A DNA stretch of 64,000 nt from Loripinus fragilis (Eukaryota > Mollusca > Bivalvia > Lucinida > Lucinidae): positions 97,726,345 to 97,790,344 of the forward strand of contig OZ026514.1 of assembly GCA_964019695.1 (NCBI GenBank), in the 5' to 3' direction. The position numbers were made by a program, and so were the translations under genes. Positions 1-11,282 of this stretch are shown here, one piece after another. The notes beneath the pieces were generated by a model that saw nothing but the letters and a program-made list of their open reading frames with translations, did no database searches and had not been told where the DNA came from. Within the stretch, counting starts at the first letter, position 1, and each line of letters begins with the position of its first letter.

Positions 1-717
1 CATGCACTTGATGGATATCTGGTGGCAGCTTCCCTAATGACAGACATATACTTAAGGATCTCAATATTTTTTCAGGAAATTCTTTGAGATATACACTGGA
101 AATGTATGAATGCATCAGTCCATTTATCAATACTACAGATAGATTGCTTAGATATTTTGGCCTAGATTTGGCCTTTTTCATTAATGTACAAGGTACAAGC
201 AGAGCAGAGTTCTGGGAGCTCAATGCTGCCCTTCAAAAGCATTGCAAGATTAATGTACTGTTGGTTTAAGATTTTTTTCTCTATAATTTGCTCTGGGAGA
301 TGAAGAGCCAGGACCTTATCACCGCACCTCAAGGGCTCAATGTCTTGTATTTCATCGACAAAATCCTTGAAAATGTTATCAAAATGAATGATACCTTCTG
401 GCCTCTCCTGGTTTATACCTATACCTGAGCTGTCAACCTGGGTATGGAAGGCCATTTAAGGAGATGATCTCCACAACCTCATGGTCCTGCTCTGCATGCT
501 AGGCTGCATTTTTCTTTTTCTTCTTACTATCTCCTCTGTCACTGGCTTCAGCTTGCTCCTTGCTTCTCCTAATCCTTGGGGCATCCTTTCTGGGTTGGCA
601 TCTACCAGATGATGAAGGATTTCTTAAGATTTTCTTCTGAGGTGTTCTGCTGCTTGCTTCTCCTTGAAGTGCAGGCAGGAAAAGAAAGCTAGGATAAACT
701 GGTTCCCAATTGAGCAT
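1..717 (-). pseudogene. Decayed gag-like ORF of a mobile element (possibly DIRS/tyrosine-recombinase type), partial
   Basis: Read on the minus strand, 717-499 gives a basic, Ser/Lys-rich segment ending in a KKKKK run. 455-162 gives a segment with LALHLPEQIIEKKILNQQYI. After an in-frame TAG the same frame continues with SIDKWTDAFIHF, and then, after a frame change, KYMSVIREAATRYPSS. The order (hydrophobic 'KI..Y(I/V)(D/N)LA.LL' block, then 'W(T)DAF', then 'LLKYM..IREAA.RYP') matches a gag-like ORF I recall as widespread in corals, fish and bivalves, usually near tyrosine-recombinase retroelements. That family assignment is from memory and tentative. The frame has at least one stop and two frameshifts, so it is a dead copy. 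It runs off the left edge of the window. Confidence 0.4.
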
Positions 718-719
718 AT

Positions 720-1440
720 GGCAATGACATCACAAGTGATATCATCATATTGAATGAAGGGGGAAGAATATCAATCAGTGATCCAATTAGTGAGACTGAT
801 CAATAATTGAGACAAATAAGAGGCTTCTGCACGGACTTAGCAATTTATAGAACATTGACCACATTGAGTCCCCAATATAGACTGAGAATACTGTTATAGC
901 AGTATTCATCTTTAATTTGGTGAATTCTTTTATATCGATACGGCGTTCATGTAGGCCAAGTTCGACTATAATCGTTTTAAAATTACCTAGTAATATCCCC
1001 TACCGTTATTTCTTACAGACATATGTATTTTATTCGCCTGCTGGTGCTCTCCCTTGTATACAGGATTGGCTTTATTTGATTTGGTTTTATGTTAACGTTT
1101 ACACAGACCATGTCATTGCCCTCTATGCTGGCATGCATTTTCAATGAAATTTACGAGTTGAGGGAAAGGAAGTAATCCAGAACGCTGTCACCTCTTGCAT
1201 ATGTCCATTACCGTGTGTGCTAGGCTGAAGTCATTTAGGAGCGGCATGAAGTGTGTGGGGAGACTGAATCCGGACTTCAGTGAAGCCATTTGGAGGAAAT
1301 TTTTGGGATAGATAAAGTTTTACAACATCCATGTGTTTCCGTTAAATGCTGAAACCATTTCTAGTAATGGCTTTGCTCTGCTGTACTTGCCAGGCCCTTC
1401 TTTAGGTGTATAGTAAACGGCATTATAGGCCTTTAGTTAA
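720..1440. other. No feature recognised
   Basis: AT-rich sequence. A 76-codon open frame on the plus strand at 917-1147 has no recognisable motif and is probably chance. No repeat shared with the rest of the window was noticed. Confidence 0.5.
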
Positions 1441-1442
1441 GG

Positions 1443-1556
1443 CTGCGTAACAAAAAAATACTTTTTTTATTTCTCAACCAAAACATATGTTGTGGGTATA
1501 AGCGGTTCTTTGAGCACCAAAAACACATGTTAAATCTCAAGGGTAAGAAAATATTC
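1443..1556. repeat. MITE/hairpin family H copy (CAAAACATATGTTGTGGGTA)
   Basis: Begins with TTATTTCTCAACCAAAACAT and ends with GGGTAAGAAAATATT, with an internal GAGCACC. The same elements recur at 17985-18120, 53230-53285, 55085-55205, 58408-58470 and 60000-60085. In the better copies the two halves are inverted around a CTCAAAAG-type centre, so it looks like a short non-autonomous palindromic element. Confidence 0.6.
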
Positions 1557-1559
1557 ACT

Positions 1560-2740
1560 ATTTTACGCTCAAAAATTTTGCTTATCTAAACCTATGGGAC
1601 TCATTGTATATGGGAATAACATTGATCATCTCTATTTCGACCCTAAACACTAGCTCCACTCGTTCTCGACTCCATAGCTTGCCAACGAATGAGAAAGCCA
1701 AGAAACTACACAAAATACGTACTATCTAAGTGGTTTTGGCTTAGGGAGAACTCAGTTACTACCACTATGTTGGGTTTATGCTTGCCCAGGAGAACAAAGG
1801 GTTCTGCCTTCTTATAAACTATAGGCTGGCATTTTACATGAAGCAATTTCAAATTCTTCTTTTCTTGCTTCTGTGTAAGTGTCTTAGTTTGTCTTTGATC
1901 TGGTATCTATTCCTTTCCTTTATTGGTCTCTAGTGTCATATCCAGTTGCTGTTGTTGGTCTTTGTCTCAGGTTTTTTAGTATGGTATACGTGACAAAAGA
2001 GGACAGTTATAAGGTTTTGAGTATTCTGCTAAAGGGCTCTATAACCTTTTCTCAGGGAAACGCTTAGTAGTATTTGCGTTAATTTGGAAAAATTCATCTT
2101 TCATACCCAGGCATTATGCCACTGTTTTTGTTTTAAATGGACGTTGTAGCAATGCCTTCTATTATTGTATATATGTATATAGATATTTATAGAGGGTCAC
2201 GAGGTAGAAAAGCTTATATACTAATTGTGACACTCTCTCAAAATAATGTAGAAATGAATAAATAAAATTAAAAAAAATCCTCCACACTTAGAAGAAAATC
2301 AGGATAATTATAGGGTCATTACAATATGCTTTGTTAATGGCCTTCCACTGAACTGTATACATCAAAATTTGGCGAAGTTAGTTAATAACATAATAGCGTA
2401 GTTTTAGTTTGAGGGCTTCAAAAATAAATTTCCAAATGCGAAGAGACATCACCTTTTAAAAAAAGGTTTACTCCACCGGGAAGCAGAGACGGTTGTTCTA
2501 AATTGCTATATTGATTACATACATGGTTTCCATTTACTGCATAAGTTTTATGTTGTTTACTGAATTCGAAACTGTATACCACGTTGTTGCTTTAATTTTG
2601 TCAATTTTCGTTTATTCCACCATACAAAAGTGTTTACATTATGCTTAACTTATGACCAAAATCTTCGAGTTAGTCAGTCGAACCACAGTTGGTCCCGGCT
2701 TGGGGCTTGCCCAACTATGACAGAAGCCGAACACACCTTC
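1560..2740. other. No gene recognised
   Basis: AT-rich sequence without long frames. Includes a TATATGTATATAG-type simple stretch near 2168-2190. Nothing else could be supported. Confidence 0.5.
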
Positions 2741-2746
2741 TTAAGA

Positions 2747-2899
2747 CCTGGCCCCGAGGTTTTAAAACTTGAGTTCATTCTCAAACTCAAAACAAAGCGC
2801 AATAATTGGCTGCATGCGGACATGTGTCCGCAAGCAGCCAATATTGCCCTTTATTTTGAGTTTGAGACTGTACTCAAATTTCATAACCTCGGGGCCTGG
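2747..2899. mobile_element. MITE family A (GGCCCCGAGG termini), palindromic
   Basis: About 153 bp, almost a full palindrome. The ends are GGCCCCGAGGTT and AACCTCGGGGCC, the arms carry AACTTGAGTTCATTCTCA and its complement, and the centre is the perfect palindrome GCGGACATGTGTCCGC (2816-2831). A second copy with the same arms is at 45029-45181. The open frame across it (2630-2905) is a by-product. Confidence 0.8.
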
Positions 2900-3031
2900 T
2901 TATAGTTAGGTAACGTATTTCACAATGGGTCCTAGGGACCTCGAAAAGCAAATGGATACCCTCCTCGCCCCCTCTGGATCCGCCTTGGTTTGTGATCTGG
3001 CTGATCAGATACAATTATTAACTTATGCTGA

Positions 3032-3133
3032 GGTGGACATGGAGTGTTATTGAACAGTAAACGTCATATTGACCGACGCGGAATGGAGGTCAATATGATT
3101 AAATTTACTGTTCAAAACACTCAACGTCTACCG
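3032..3133. repeat. Inverted repeat, about 33-bp arms
   Basis: GAGTGTTATTGAACAGTAAA and a following CATATTGACC face GGTCAATATG and TTTACTGTTCAAAACACTC across a short GC-rich spacer. Outer flanks (GGTGGACATG / CGTCTACCG) also pair imperfectly. No second copy was noticed, so this could be a single-copy MITE or a local foldback. Confidence 0.65.
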
Positions 3134-3916
3134 AAACATAAGTCAACATTTTTTATTATAAAACAAATGTATGTTATGCATTTCCTGTCATTTTATTTCA
3201 TTAAAACCATTGACGTTACTGATGGATCATGCGAAATTACTTGACGTTCTGACGTCACTTCCCGTAAGCCATGCAATATTACCTCGTGCCGTGTGCTTTG
3301 CAACGTCACGTCTGGTAAACTATGCAATATATAGTTTTACTGACTCGAGTGGATATGCATCTGGGCCAATCAGAATATGTTTATTTATAGATCATACGAT
3401 AACCTAAATTAGGGAAGGGATGGCGAAGGACAAATTCAAGTATTGATAGACTACAAATAATGAGCCTTGACAAACTTTATATTTCTTCTCTAAGTTTTAA
3501 GTGTTTTTTCCTGTGTGAAATAGCAACAAAGAAAGTGGGCAAAAGATCGCGCACCTGATGAGCGTTCGAGCAATAAACAGAATGCCAAATACATACATTT
3601 GACGATAATAAGTCTAAATTTGACTAAAATGAATATTGCTTACAGATAATTTTATGACGAAGAAATAATCGGGTGCTAGTTGCCTTGCGCATTCACATGC
3701 TAACCACTTGTAAATATTCACGCCTATAATTTGCGGCACACCTATGGCCACCTCGCTGCAAGAAAACCTGAAATTGTTGCATGCGCAGTCTGATCTGCAC
3801 ATCTGGCATTTGCATTCTAAAGAAAGTTCATATATTCTAGTTAGTCTATATAGCTGATAAAAATAATCTGAAAAAAAAACGGATTCTTCAGAAATAAAGA
3901 GAACATACAATACAAG

Positions 3917-3930
3917 AAAACAGCAGACTC
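3917..3930. repeat. Target-site duplication, left copy (AAAACAGCAGACTC)
   Basis: Perfect 14-bp direct repeat with 5512-5525, flanking the truncated LINE exactly where its coding similarity starts. Confidence 0.85.
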
Positions 3931-5511
3931 TGCACGAAAATCATATCTTCAAATGATTGATCCTATACATAACCAAGGACTAAGGTTAGCTTTAGGAGCA
4001 TTTAGAACTTCTCCTATTACTAGTCTCTATGTGGAAGCAGATGAACCATCATTATACTCACGAAGAGAGAAACTCTCTTTGCAATATGCTATAAGACTTG
4101 CTGCTAACCCACCTAATGCTGCTCATGAAGTTACATTCCCACCAAATCATGTTGATTTATATGGACAAAAACCTAAAGCTATTAAATCATTGGCATCAGA
4201 ATTTCACCACTCTTAGAAGCTGCCAATATCAAACCACAAAATGTTGAAAAACATTTTACACCAAATATTCAAGCTTGGTGTATGAAATGACCTAAAATAC
4301 TTTTCGATTTACATTCAGGGAAAAAATCTGAATCAAATCCACACATATTAAAAGATGATTTCAGAAAGCTTCAAAGTCGTTATAAGAATTACCAACAAAG
4401 TTATACTGATAAGTCAAAAGAAGACTCAAACGTTGGTTGTGCTGTTATATCAGACAATATAGTAATATGCAACGTATACCTGACGATTTATCAATTTTCA
4501 CTGCTGAAGCCAAAGCAGTCGATCTTGCTTTAGATTTCATTAGCACTTGTGATGCTAACAATAATTTAAAATTTATTTTATTTTCTGACTCGCTTTCTGT
4601 ATTGAAAGCTATGAACCATACCAGTTCAAAAAATCCACAGATTCAGAAACTTTTAGAAAAATGTCATGAGCTTTTAGCTAATAAAGAAATTGTTCTCTGT
4701 TGGATTCCTAGTCATATATGTATCCAAGGGATTGAGATGGTAGATCAGCAAGCAAAAACATCGCTTTCATTAGAACCAACTTCTTTTAAGATTCCATTTT
4801 CTAATTTCAAGCCATCTATCAATAAATATACCTTGGAAGAATGGCAAACTTCATGGAATAACAGCATTGGAAATAAACTTCTTGATATCAAACCAACTAT
4901 TGGTGAATATCAATCAGTTGTTTGAAACATTAGAAAAGAAGAAGTAGTTTTAGCTCGACTCCGCTTAGGTTATACAAGAGTCACTCATTTATACTTACTA
5001 CAAGGTGAAGAGCAGCCATATGTGTTAGTTGCGACGCACCATTCACTGTACGTCACTTCCTTTTGGAATGTGGCGACTTTGCACAAGTAAGAAATAATTG
5101 CTTCCATGTTGATAACATGAAAGAATTATTTCAAGATATACATATTGATAGTATTATGACATTTTTATGACAAATAAATCTTTTTAACAAAATGTAATCG
5201 CTATTTTTAAAATCATGTTTTGTTTTACAATTGTGTCAGACCATAATACAGATTCTTTAATATTGTATTATGTTCAGTTAGAGAACATGTACAGTTATCT
5301 GAATAGCTCTTTGAAACTGTCAGATATTGTACATAGTCGCTCCTGTCAACAATCGTATTGCAACTTATTATCATTATACAAACTCATCATCATCATTGCT
5401 TTTATTTTATCTTATACATTTTTTACTTTTTCCATCCACATCATGTTTAGTTTAATACCGTCCGACGCTAATGACTACAAGGGTTGATGCGTCGTTAAGC
5501 ACCAAACAAAC
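3931..5511 (+). mobile_element. 5'-truncated I/Nimb-like non-LTR retrotransposon with RNase H, decayed
   Basis: The insertion begins inside the ORF2 region just after the RT core (ARKSYLQMIDPIHNQGLRLA, then LGAFRTSP; about 3932-4020). An RNase H domain follows: YTD (about 4410), FTAEAKA (about 4500), FSDSLSVLKA (about 4585) and CWIPSH (about 4705). The last motif is damaged (SHICIQGIEMVDQQAK, where family members have a glycine and GNE). A Cys-containing tail ends at a TGA at 5168-5170. There are in-frame TGAs near 4287 and 4923, and frame changes near 4200, 4470 and 5020. The 3' UTR ends GTTGATGCGTCGTTAAGCAC followed by CAAACAAACAAA. Flanking 14-bp duplications show it inserted as a 5'-truncated copy. 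The clade name is from general similarity of the RT-RNase H layout. Confidence 0.8.
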
Positions 5512-5525
5512 AAAACAGCAGACTC
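5512..5525. repeat. Target-site duplication, right copy
   Basis: AAAACAGCAGACTC, identical to 3917-3930, directly after the CAAACAAAC tail of the LINE. Confidence 0.85.
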
Positions 5526-5743
5526 GGTCTTGTTGAGTCTGTTCATGAGAACTAATGGAAAGAACAACAATTAGAGACTAACATTGATGTGAACGAAGGA
5601 ACTGCCCACGATATAAAATATCTAAATGTCGATTGCAAAACCATGATAAGCTGCTCCCTAGTGTACGAATGTACTTTGTCGTTCATATACATGAATTTCT
5701 GGTTCTGTTCATTGTATTGAAACTACGTTCATTCTCTACTTGC

Positions 5744-5945
5744 TAGCGACGACCTTTGTTGTCTGTTGGTAACCTTTGCAATTAGTTAGGGTCTGGATCA
5801 GCACCCACATAATGTCGGTCCTGATCTGTTTCCAAACCGTGGGATTCTCTGATAGCGTTCACCAAAGGAGTATTTGTAAAAAAAAGTCTGCAGACGACAA
5901 CAAAAGCATGAAAAATGACCCAGCATGCAAAGAGTTCAAAGAAAT
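5744..5945. mobile_element. Hairpin MITE family B copy (degraded)
   Basis: Carries TTGTCTGTTGGTAACCTTTG, a half-decayed stem (GTCTGGATCAGCACC / GTCGGTCCTGATCTG), GTCTGCAGACGACA and a CATGAAAAATGACCCAGCAT right end, all typical of the family seen in better shape at 44782-44993. Confidence 0.6.
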
Positions 5946-5959
5946 AATCAGATCGCTGG

Positions 5960-6500
5960 TCCTACTGTAGTATTTTTTTCATATTTCTAATTATGCCATT
6001 TTTATTATATTTACTTTATTGAATAAATGCCAAGGGAATACATTCATTAGTATTTTTATCCAATAAGTTAGGTGATGTGAAATAGTTCTTACACGAATTC
6101 AAACATCTGAGACCAATACATGTACAAGTTCTGCGCATCTCTGCAAGACTGATCTGAGATTTCGGGAATGTCACCCAGAAGCAGACTATCAGGATCTACA
6201 TGGAAAGTTTGAAAGCCCAAACAGGCTAAAACATGCGCATATTGATCTTGATTCTATTGTCTGTATTGTAGAATGGCTTTTCAGTCGATGCGACTTGTTT
6301 GTTTGCTTTGCTCTCAGTTTTTGTTCGGCTTACTTGATTAAATGTAATATAATGATTGAAATGACGACTGTATCAGGGTAAACCGGTTTATATCACAGTT
6401 GGTGAGCTATATTCTGTTCAGGTTTCATTCAGTGTCATTTTATCGACCGGTCATAAAATGGGTCAAATTCATTCCACTTTATAAATGAATCCTGCTATAA
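5960..6500. other. No feature recognised
   Basis: AT-rich, no long frames and no repeat that I could link to another part of the window. Confidence 0.45.
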
Positions 6501-6514
6501 AGGGGCAACTTTAC

Positions 6515-6590
6515 CATGGAATTGAAGGAAAATGACCATTACATGGTCATTTTCCTATAATTCCTTTGTAAAATTCCAGGGTAAAAAAAT
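6515..6590. repeat. Hairpin centred on GGAAAATGACCAT / ATGGTCATTTTCC
   Basis: Perfect 13-bp arms around TAC, extended outward by GGAATT(G) / (T)AATTCC and CATGG / CCAGG. Short foldback, no other copy noticed. Confidence 0.6.
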
Positions 6591-6904
6591 AATTTGGAGC
6601 CATATCACCTTGTTATATCCAAATCCATGTTATAATGACGTGCTAATAAGAAAATGCACTCTATACAGCAGCGCTGTTCTCATGTTGAAACTCGTATGAT
6701 CACGATAAAATAAGCATTGTTTTATATCTGTTAAGTGTCGTATGTATTGATGTGTGGAAATATAGGAGTACTATCTCGTAACAGTATCGAATCCATCCAT
6801 TTGTAGAAATAATTGTAATAATAAAAATATTCAAAGGTGTAAAAAAATCATTGAAGATTTCATCTACCGACTTCATTTTTCGATTTTAAAGCATATGACT
6901 GTGT

Positions 6905-7140
6905 TCCGACAATCTTACTCAATGTATTTAAAGACAAGTGAGTATGACGGCCAACCGACGGCCCCGTGAAGAAGAGACACAGAACAGGGAACAAAGGGGT
7001 AGTGAGAAGATAATCCGAGTGAAACAACCAGTTCTCTCTTCCTCTGTGCGATGATGGCCAAACTACAAAGTACACTAAGAAATACACCACAAAACAAAGA
7101 CCAAATACAAAACCCCATTGATGCCAAATAGACTTGTAAG
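6905..7140 (-). repeat. Repeat family N' copy (abundant unclassified repeat)
   Basis: Minus-strand copy. It carries complements of CATCATCGCACAGAGGAAGA-type sequence, of the GTGTCTCTTC box and of the TACTCACTTG-like end. Short open frames on the minus strand here are by-products of this repeat. See 26829-27150 for a full copy and 61870-62260 for the proposed origin. Confidence 0.65.
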
Positions 7141-7930
7141 ATAACAGGCTTCACGTGAGACGATTCACAATATTAGTGAATTCATCTGTTGGGGATTTAC
7201 AATATTTGTGAATGTTTGTTTAGATGCAGATGTTCAACGCAGGAGTTCTGTTGACACCTGTAATTGACGTGTTTATGTTTTGATAGGGAATTCTGACACC
7301 AGTTTGTTATTATTTCTTAAAAGTCATGTCAAATCCGATGGCACGTTTTAAGACCTTGGAGAGGTCGTATTAATAAATGTTGGTTTAGTAATATTACATC
7401 AGCCAAACAAATAGATATGTCAAGTTTGACATTGATTGGCAGGATTTCGCAATACATACAGTCATACATGTATGACCTTTGGGGAATTGCGCAATTTGTA
7501 TGACTACGAGTCACTCTTATATCATCCGATTGGTTGATAAATATGGAAGCTTACATATATGTATGTAGAGGGCGCTTTACTGAACACTAGAAATATGATT
7601 GGTTAATGATGATGGCATTTGGTGCTTCTATCACGAGATTTTATAGTATGTAAGGTAAAACCCAGTGTAAAAGAGTTATAGGCTTAGATTTGGTCAAAGT
7701 TTTGTGTAGATGTATGATTAGTTTCTAGAATTTATTGAGTTTGAATAAAGATTTACTAAAATTGTGGAAATTGTTGCTGAAAAAATAAAACTTAGAAATT
7801 CTAAAGAGACTTTGAAAACAAAACTCTTACTTAGAAGATAGAATCCACTACTACGTTACAGAGATTTTAGTCCTAAATAATTGGAAAAGTCATTTTTTTC
7901 ATTATTATGTTTTATGGGTGTTATTTTAGA
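7140..7930. other. No feature recognised
   Basis: AT-rich. ATTGCGCAATT and small inverted motifs are present near 7445-7500 (CATACATGTATG). No gene supported. Confidence 0.45.
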
Positions 7931-8215
7931 CAGCAGGCCAACACATGACATCATGTGGAAGAGACAGCGACATAAAAATATGAACATACCCAAAGCAAAG
8001 CGATCAGCCCCCACTTTCTCAGCGAGATAATTGCAAATCTAGAAAGGACATTGCGTACTGCATTACAAAACAAGAACCAAATTATAAAACCCTTGGGAGT
8101 AAAAAATTAACAACGAATCAACAACTGAACCATTGTCTTAGAACGGATAACAACCCGATGGAACAAGGGAGCTTAAATACATCTTACGGATCAAACATTC
8201 ACCCTAGATTCTGCT
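7930..8215 (-). repeat. Repeat family N' copy, with a second fragment to 8330
   Basis: Contains the complements of GAGATAATTGCAA, ACAAAACAAG and CTTAGAACGGA, in the order expected for a minus-strand family member. A second partial copy (TCGAGACGATTGCAA, about 8250-8330) follows. Confidence 0.6.
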
Positions 8216-8509
8216 TTTGTTAAAACATGAACACAGATAAACAAAACAAAGTAACACATATACATACAAGCCTACAATTAAAGCAAGCAACCCTCTCAGC
8301 CATCGAGACGATTGCAATACTATAAATGATTAGAATAGAATAGAATAATTTTATTCAAACCAATCAAGGACAATTTCTGGCATATATAATGATGAAGATA
8401 ACAAACACATCATAATGCATTAAGAAATAATAGTTGAACCAACAGTTAATTATGAAGCAACAGAAACCGAATCAAAAGCCTTAAGAGGCCACTCAAAAAT
8501 AGGCAAGAG

Positions 8510-8680
8510 GAAGGTCTTAAAGACGAGCGGTAGCTTAGTGCAGGTCGAAAGTATTGCAGAATGCTTTCTGCAATACTTTCGACCAGCATTAAGCGATTAT
8601 CCGTCTTGAAAACATATTTTGGATCTCCGTTTGAGTGACCGCTTAAGACCGGTTTACTGTATATGTTAATGGGAAGATTA
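8510..8680. mobile_element. Palindromic element family F with 19-bp perfect hairpin
   Basis: GGTCGAAAGTATTGCAGAA (8543-8561) and its exact complement (8566-8584) surround TGCT. Outer sequence (AGGCCACTCAAA, AGACGAGCGG / TGAGTGACCGCTTAAGACC) also pairs in part. A weaker copy lies at 58735-58870 with CAGATCAAAGGTACTGCA / TGCAGTGCTTTTGACC and the same GAGTGGCCGCTTA flank. Confidence 0.65.
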
Positions 8681-9050
8681 TACGAGACTTACCTATAAGA
8701 TACCAAGAGACGCTGCAGGGTGAAGATTCGGGAATGATCACATAGTTTATTAACAGTGACTTTTGAAAAAAAAATATCCTAAAGTTATATTAGAACTGCT
8801 TATTATAAAATGACGTAGATCTTCTAAGTATGAAATAACCCTTATAATGTCAGAGATGTTAAGCTTAGCTCAATCAAACATTATGGTGCCAATAATAAAA
8901 AGCATTGTTTTTTGAAAAGAAGCTACATTTAGTAGTCTGTAAATATTATAAATATCTAAGCACACGTATGTCAAACCACACTATAGTTTTAAGTAGATAA
9001 TGGTTTTCAAAACCAGTATACCTGACTTTTTTTAACATATTAACCCTTTA
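8600..9050. other. Little recognised beyond the flank of the preceding hairpin
   Basis: AT-rich; nothing else supported. Confidence 0.4.
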
Positions 9051-9290
9051 AGGATCAGAAATCCCTAAACGGATGCTTTGGCAAACAGTGACGACCCAGA
9101 AGAAATGTCACATGCATTTATCAGGGTCTACACTGTTTCTGCTAAGACAAAATTGATACTCAGAGAAAGAAATGTTATAGTTTTTGGAAGTATAACATGT
9201 ACACCCACAATATATATAATTTACCACCCTGACTTAAATTAATCGAATTTTATGGGAAAATCCCATTGGTCCCCAAAGGGTTGATGCTGA
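9050..9290. mobile_element. Hairpin MITE family C copy
   Basis: Starts with TTAACCCTTTAAGGATCAG and ends with CCCCAAAGGGTTGATG. The core stem is AACAGTGACGACCCAG and its degraded partner AGGGTCTACACTGTTT. The outer GATACTCAGAGAAAGAAATG block is shared with 48320-48555. Confidence 0.65.
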
Positions 9291-9299
9291 AGCGCATAA

Positions 9300-10040
9300 C
9301 TCTCCTTTTTAGTATTGACATATGTTTATCCTAACTGAGTGGTCCCTGAAACAAAAGACACAGCCATCTACATGTAATTTGAAGTGAAACAAAGTATGGC
9401 AACATCTATACCAGAGATTCTCAAAGCGTTTACATGTAAGCAGGTAAAAAGAAACACATACAACTACTGAGTGACATTTGTTTTATTTAGTTGTGAATAA
9501 AAAGATCATTTTACAGTTTTAATAACAAAACAAAGTTGAATTACAATCAATCAATAGATAAAAAAAACTAGATCAGAACCGTATTTCATAGACTAAATGA
9601 GAAAGACATTATACATAGTATAACATACACATATAGCAGCAAGCATACATTTGAGCCTCAACAATGTGGTTGTGCATCACAAATAGACTCAGGTCAGCCC
9701 AGGTGGCATCAGTTCAGTGTGATCAGCGTCATCGCTGTCCGCATGAAAAAAGTTTGGGTCCTAATGTATACACTAAGCGCACAACGAAAACATTGATCAG
9801 ACTGATCGTTTTTTTTTTAGAATGGTCGTATTACACAGGTTTTACTGTACATTATCACATGACGTCGCGTCTGGAAGTGAAATAACGCCATGCAATAAAA
9901 TCGATAAACCACTAGTAATTTACAGATTTTCGGGAAACGTTATGACATCCATAACAACATAAGGGCAAAATTATAACGTTTTTACGGCAAAAATGAGATT
10001 TCAAAGTTATCTTAATGTCATATGATAAAAAGAATCTAAC
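9300..10040. other. No gene recognised
   Basis: AT-rich intergenic or intronic sequence. The plus-strand open frame at 9664-9885 has no recognisable motif. Confidence 0.45.
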
Positions 10041-10044
10041 ATTC

Positions 10045-10164
10045 GTGCTCTTGTATTATTGAATTCATTAAACTCGTTGCGAAAAAGTGATAAAATGCTC
10101 GACAAGCCTCGCATTTTATCGCTTTTCCCCAACTCGTTTAATAAATTCAATAAAACATGAGCAC
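10045..10164. repeat. Palindromic element, about 120 bp
   Basis: GTGCTC...GAATTCATTAAACTCGTT...AAAAAGTGATAAAATGC on the left faces GCATTTTATCGCTTTT...AACTCGTTTAATAAATTC...GAGCAC on the right, around CTCGACAAGCCTC. It is a typical short foldback MITE. No second copy was recognised in the window. Confidence 0.7.
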
Positions 10165-10920
10165 TCATTTAAGATCCTCTATTTGTTTGCTATAAAATAG
10201 CAATCTTAAGTATCTAAACAAAAATATATAGAGGATATTTAGTTTGTTTTAGGTTTTTAGAAGATTTTCGGTGAATCAATTATCACAATAATATAAAAGA
10301 AGACAAAGGAGTATTTGTGCCAGAATATCTGGATCAATCCACAGTCATGGGGACTTACAGATAAAATAAATTTATTCAGCGTCAAAGTGCGAGACAAGTG
10401 AAGTCATAAGTGACGCCATTACGTAACATAGGTTACATGCATTGCCTCAATCACTAGAAAATGCAAAATAGAAAAATTTTAGCACATTTGAATTATTTTT
10501 GGTACCAAAATGTTCCTCATGTATTAACTAAGAAAATGCCTTTCTTCACTTGATGTTTTTGTTCGCAAATAAGAAAGTTATAGGCGTTTGAAGTCTCGAA
10601 GTTAGCTGCATTAAGTAAATGGAAAAATCACAGGTAATCAAAAAAAACGCTACAGTGAAAATATAGGCTGATTTATATATCATTTCATTTCACTTGTGTT
10701 TGATATCTCCTTAATTGTTTTTATATGCATTGATTTCACTGCTAAGTATAAAATAAATGCACGTTAAAATCCTATTCTAAATTCCAAAACATAACTCTTC
10801 GGCATAATTAAATTACAAATCTTTTATAAAAATAAGAAATGTCTGACATTTATATGGATTGCACAAGTTAGTAACTTTTCATGCGAGCGAAACATATTTT
10901 TTCTGTTTTTACCAAAGTCT
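10165..10920. other. No feature recognised
   Basis: AT-rich sequence without repeats or frames that I could support. Confidence 0.45.
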
Positions 10921-10924
10921 AGGC

Positions 10925-11282
10925 TGAAGATTTGGAAAGTAAAATATATTATGCCACCCCCATGACCTCGACTGCTGTTTGTTCTAAAGAGGTGCTTCTG
11001 TTGTAGTTGTTATTGTTGTTGTTTATTCATTTTTTGCGATAATAATAGCCCCCATTGAGTGTTAGGGTTTTGTGATGGTTTTTTTAGTAATGTTACAATA
11101 GTTATTTATAGGTTTGCAAATATCATGCTGAGGAAGAGAGAGCTGGCTGCTTGACTTTATGTTTTTGCTGTCGTGTTACTGTCTTTGTTCTGTGTCTCTT
11201 ATTCGTGGTGCTGTTGGTTGGTCTTGTTGTCTGCAGTTTGTGATTGTGGTATTTCCTGATCATATTCACTTACTATTTTTGT
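10925..11282 (+). repeat. Repeat family N' copy
   Basis: Shows GCTGTTTGTTCTAAAGAGGT, GAGGAAGAGAGAGCTGG, GTGTCTCTTATTCGTGG and the end GTATTTCCTGATCATATTCA followed by CTTACT. Confidence 0.75.

Noticed and set aside
917..1147. 76-codon plus-strand frame as a gene
   Set aside because: No domain, AT-driven composition, no supporting context.
5215..5487. 90-codon plus-strand frame
   Set aside because: It lies in the 3' UTR of the I/Nimb-like LINE, after its stop codon and before its tail.
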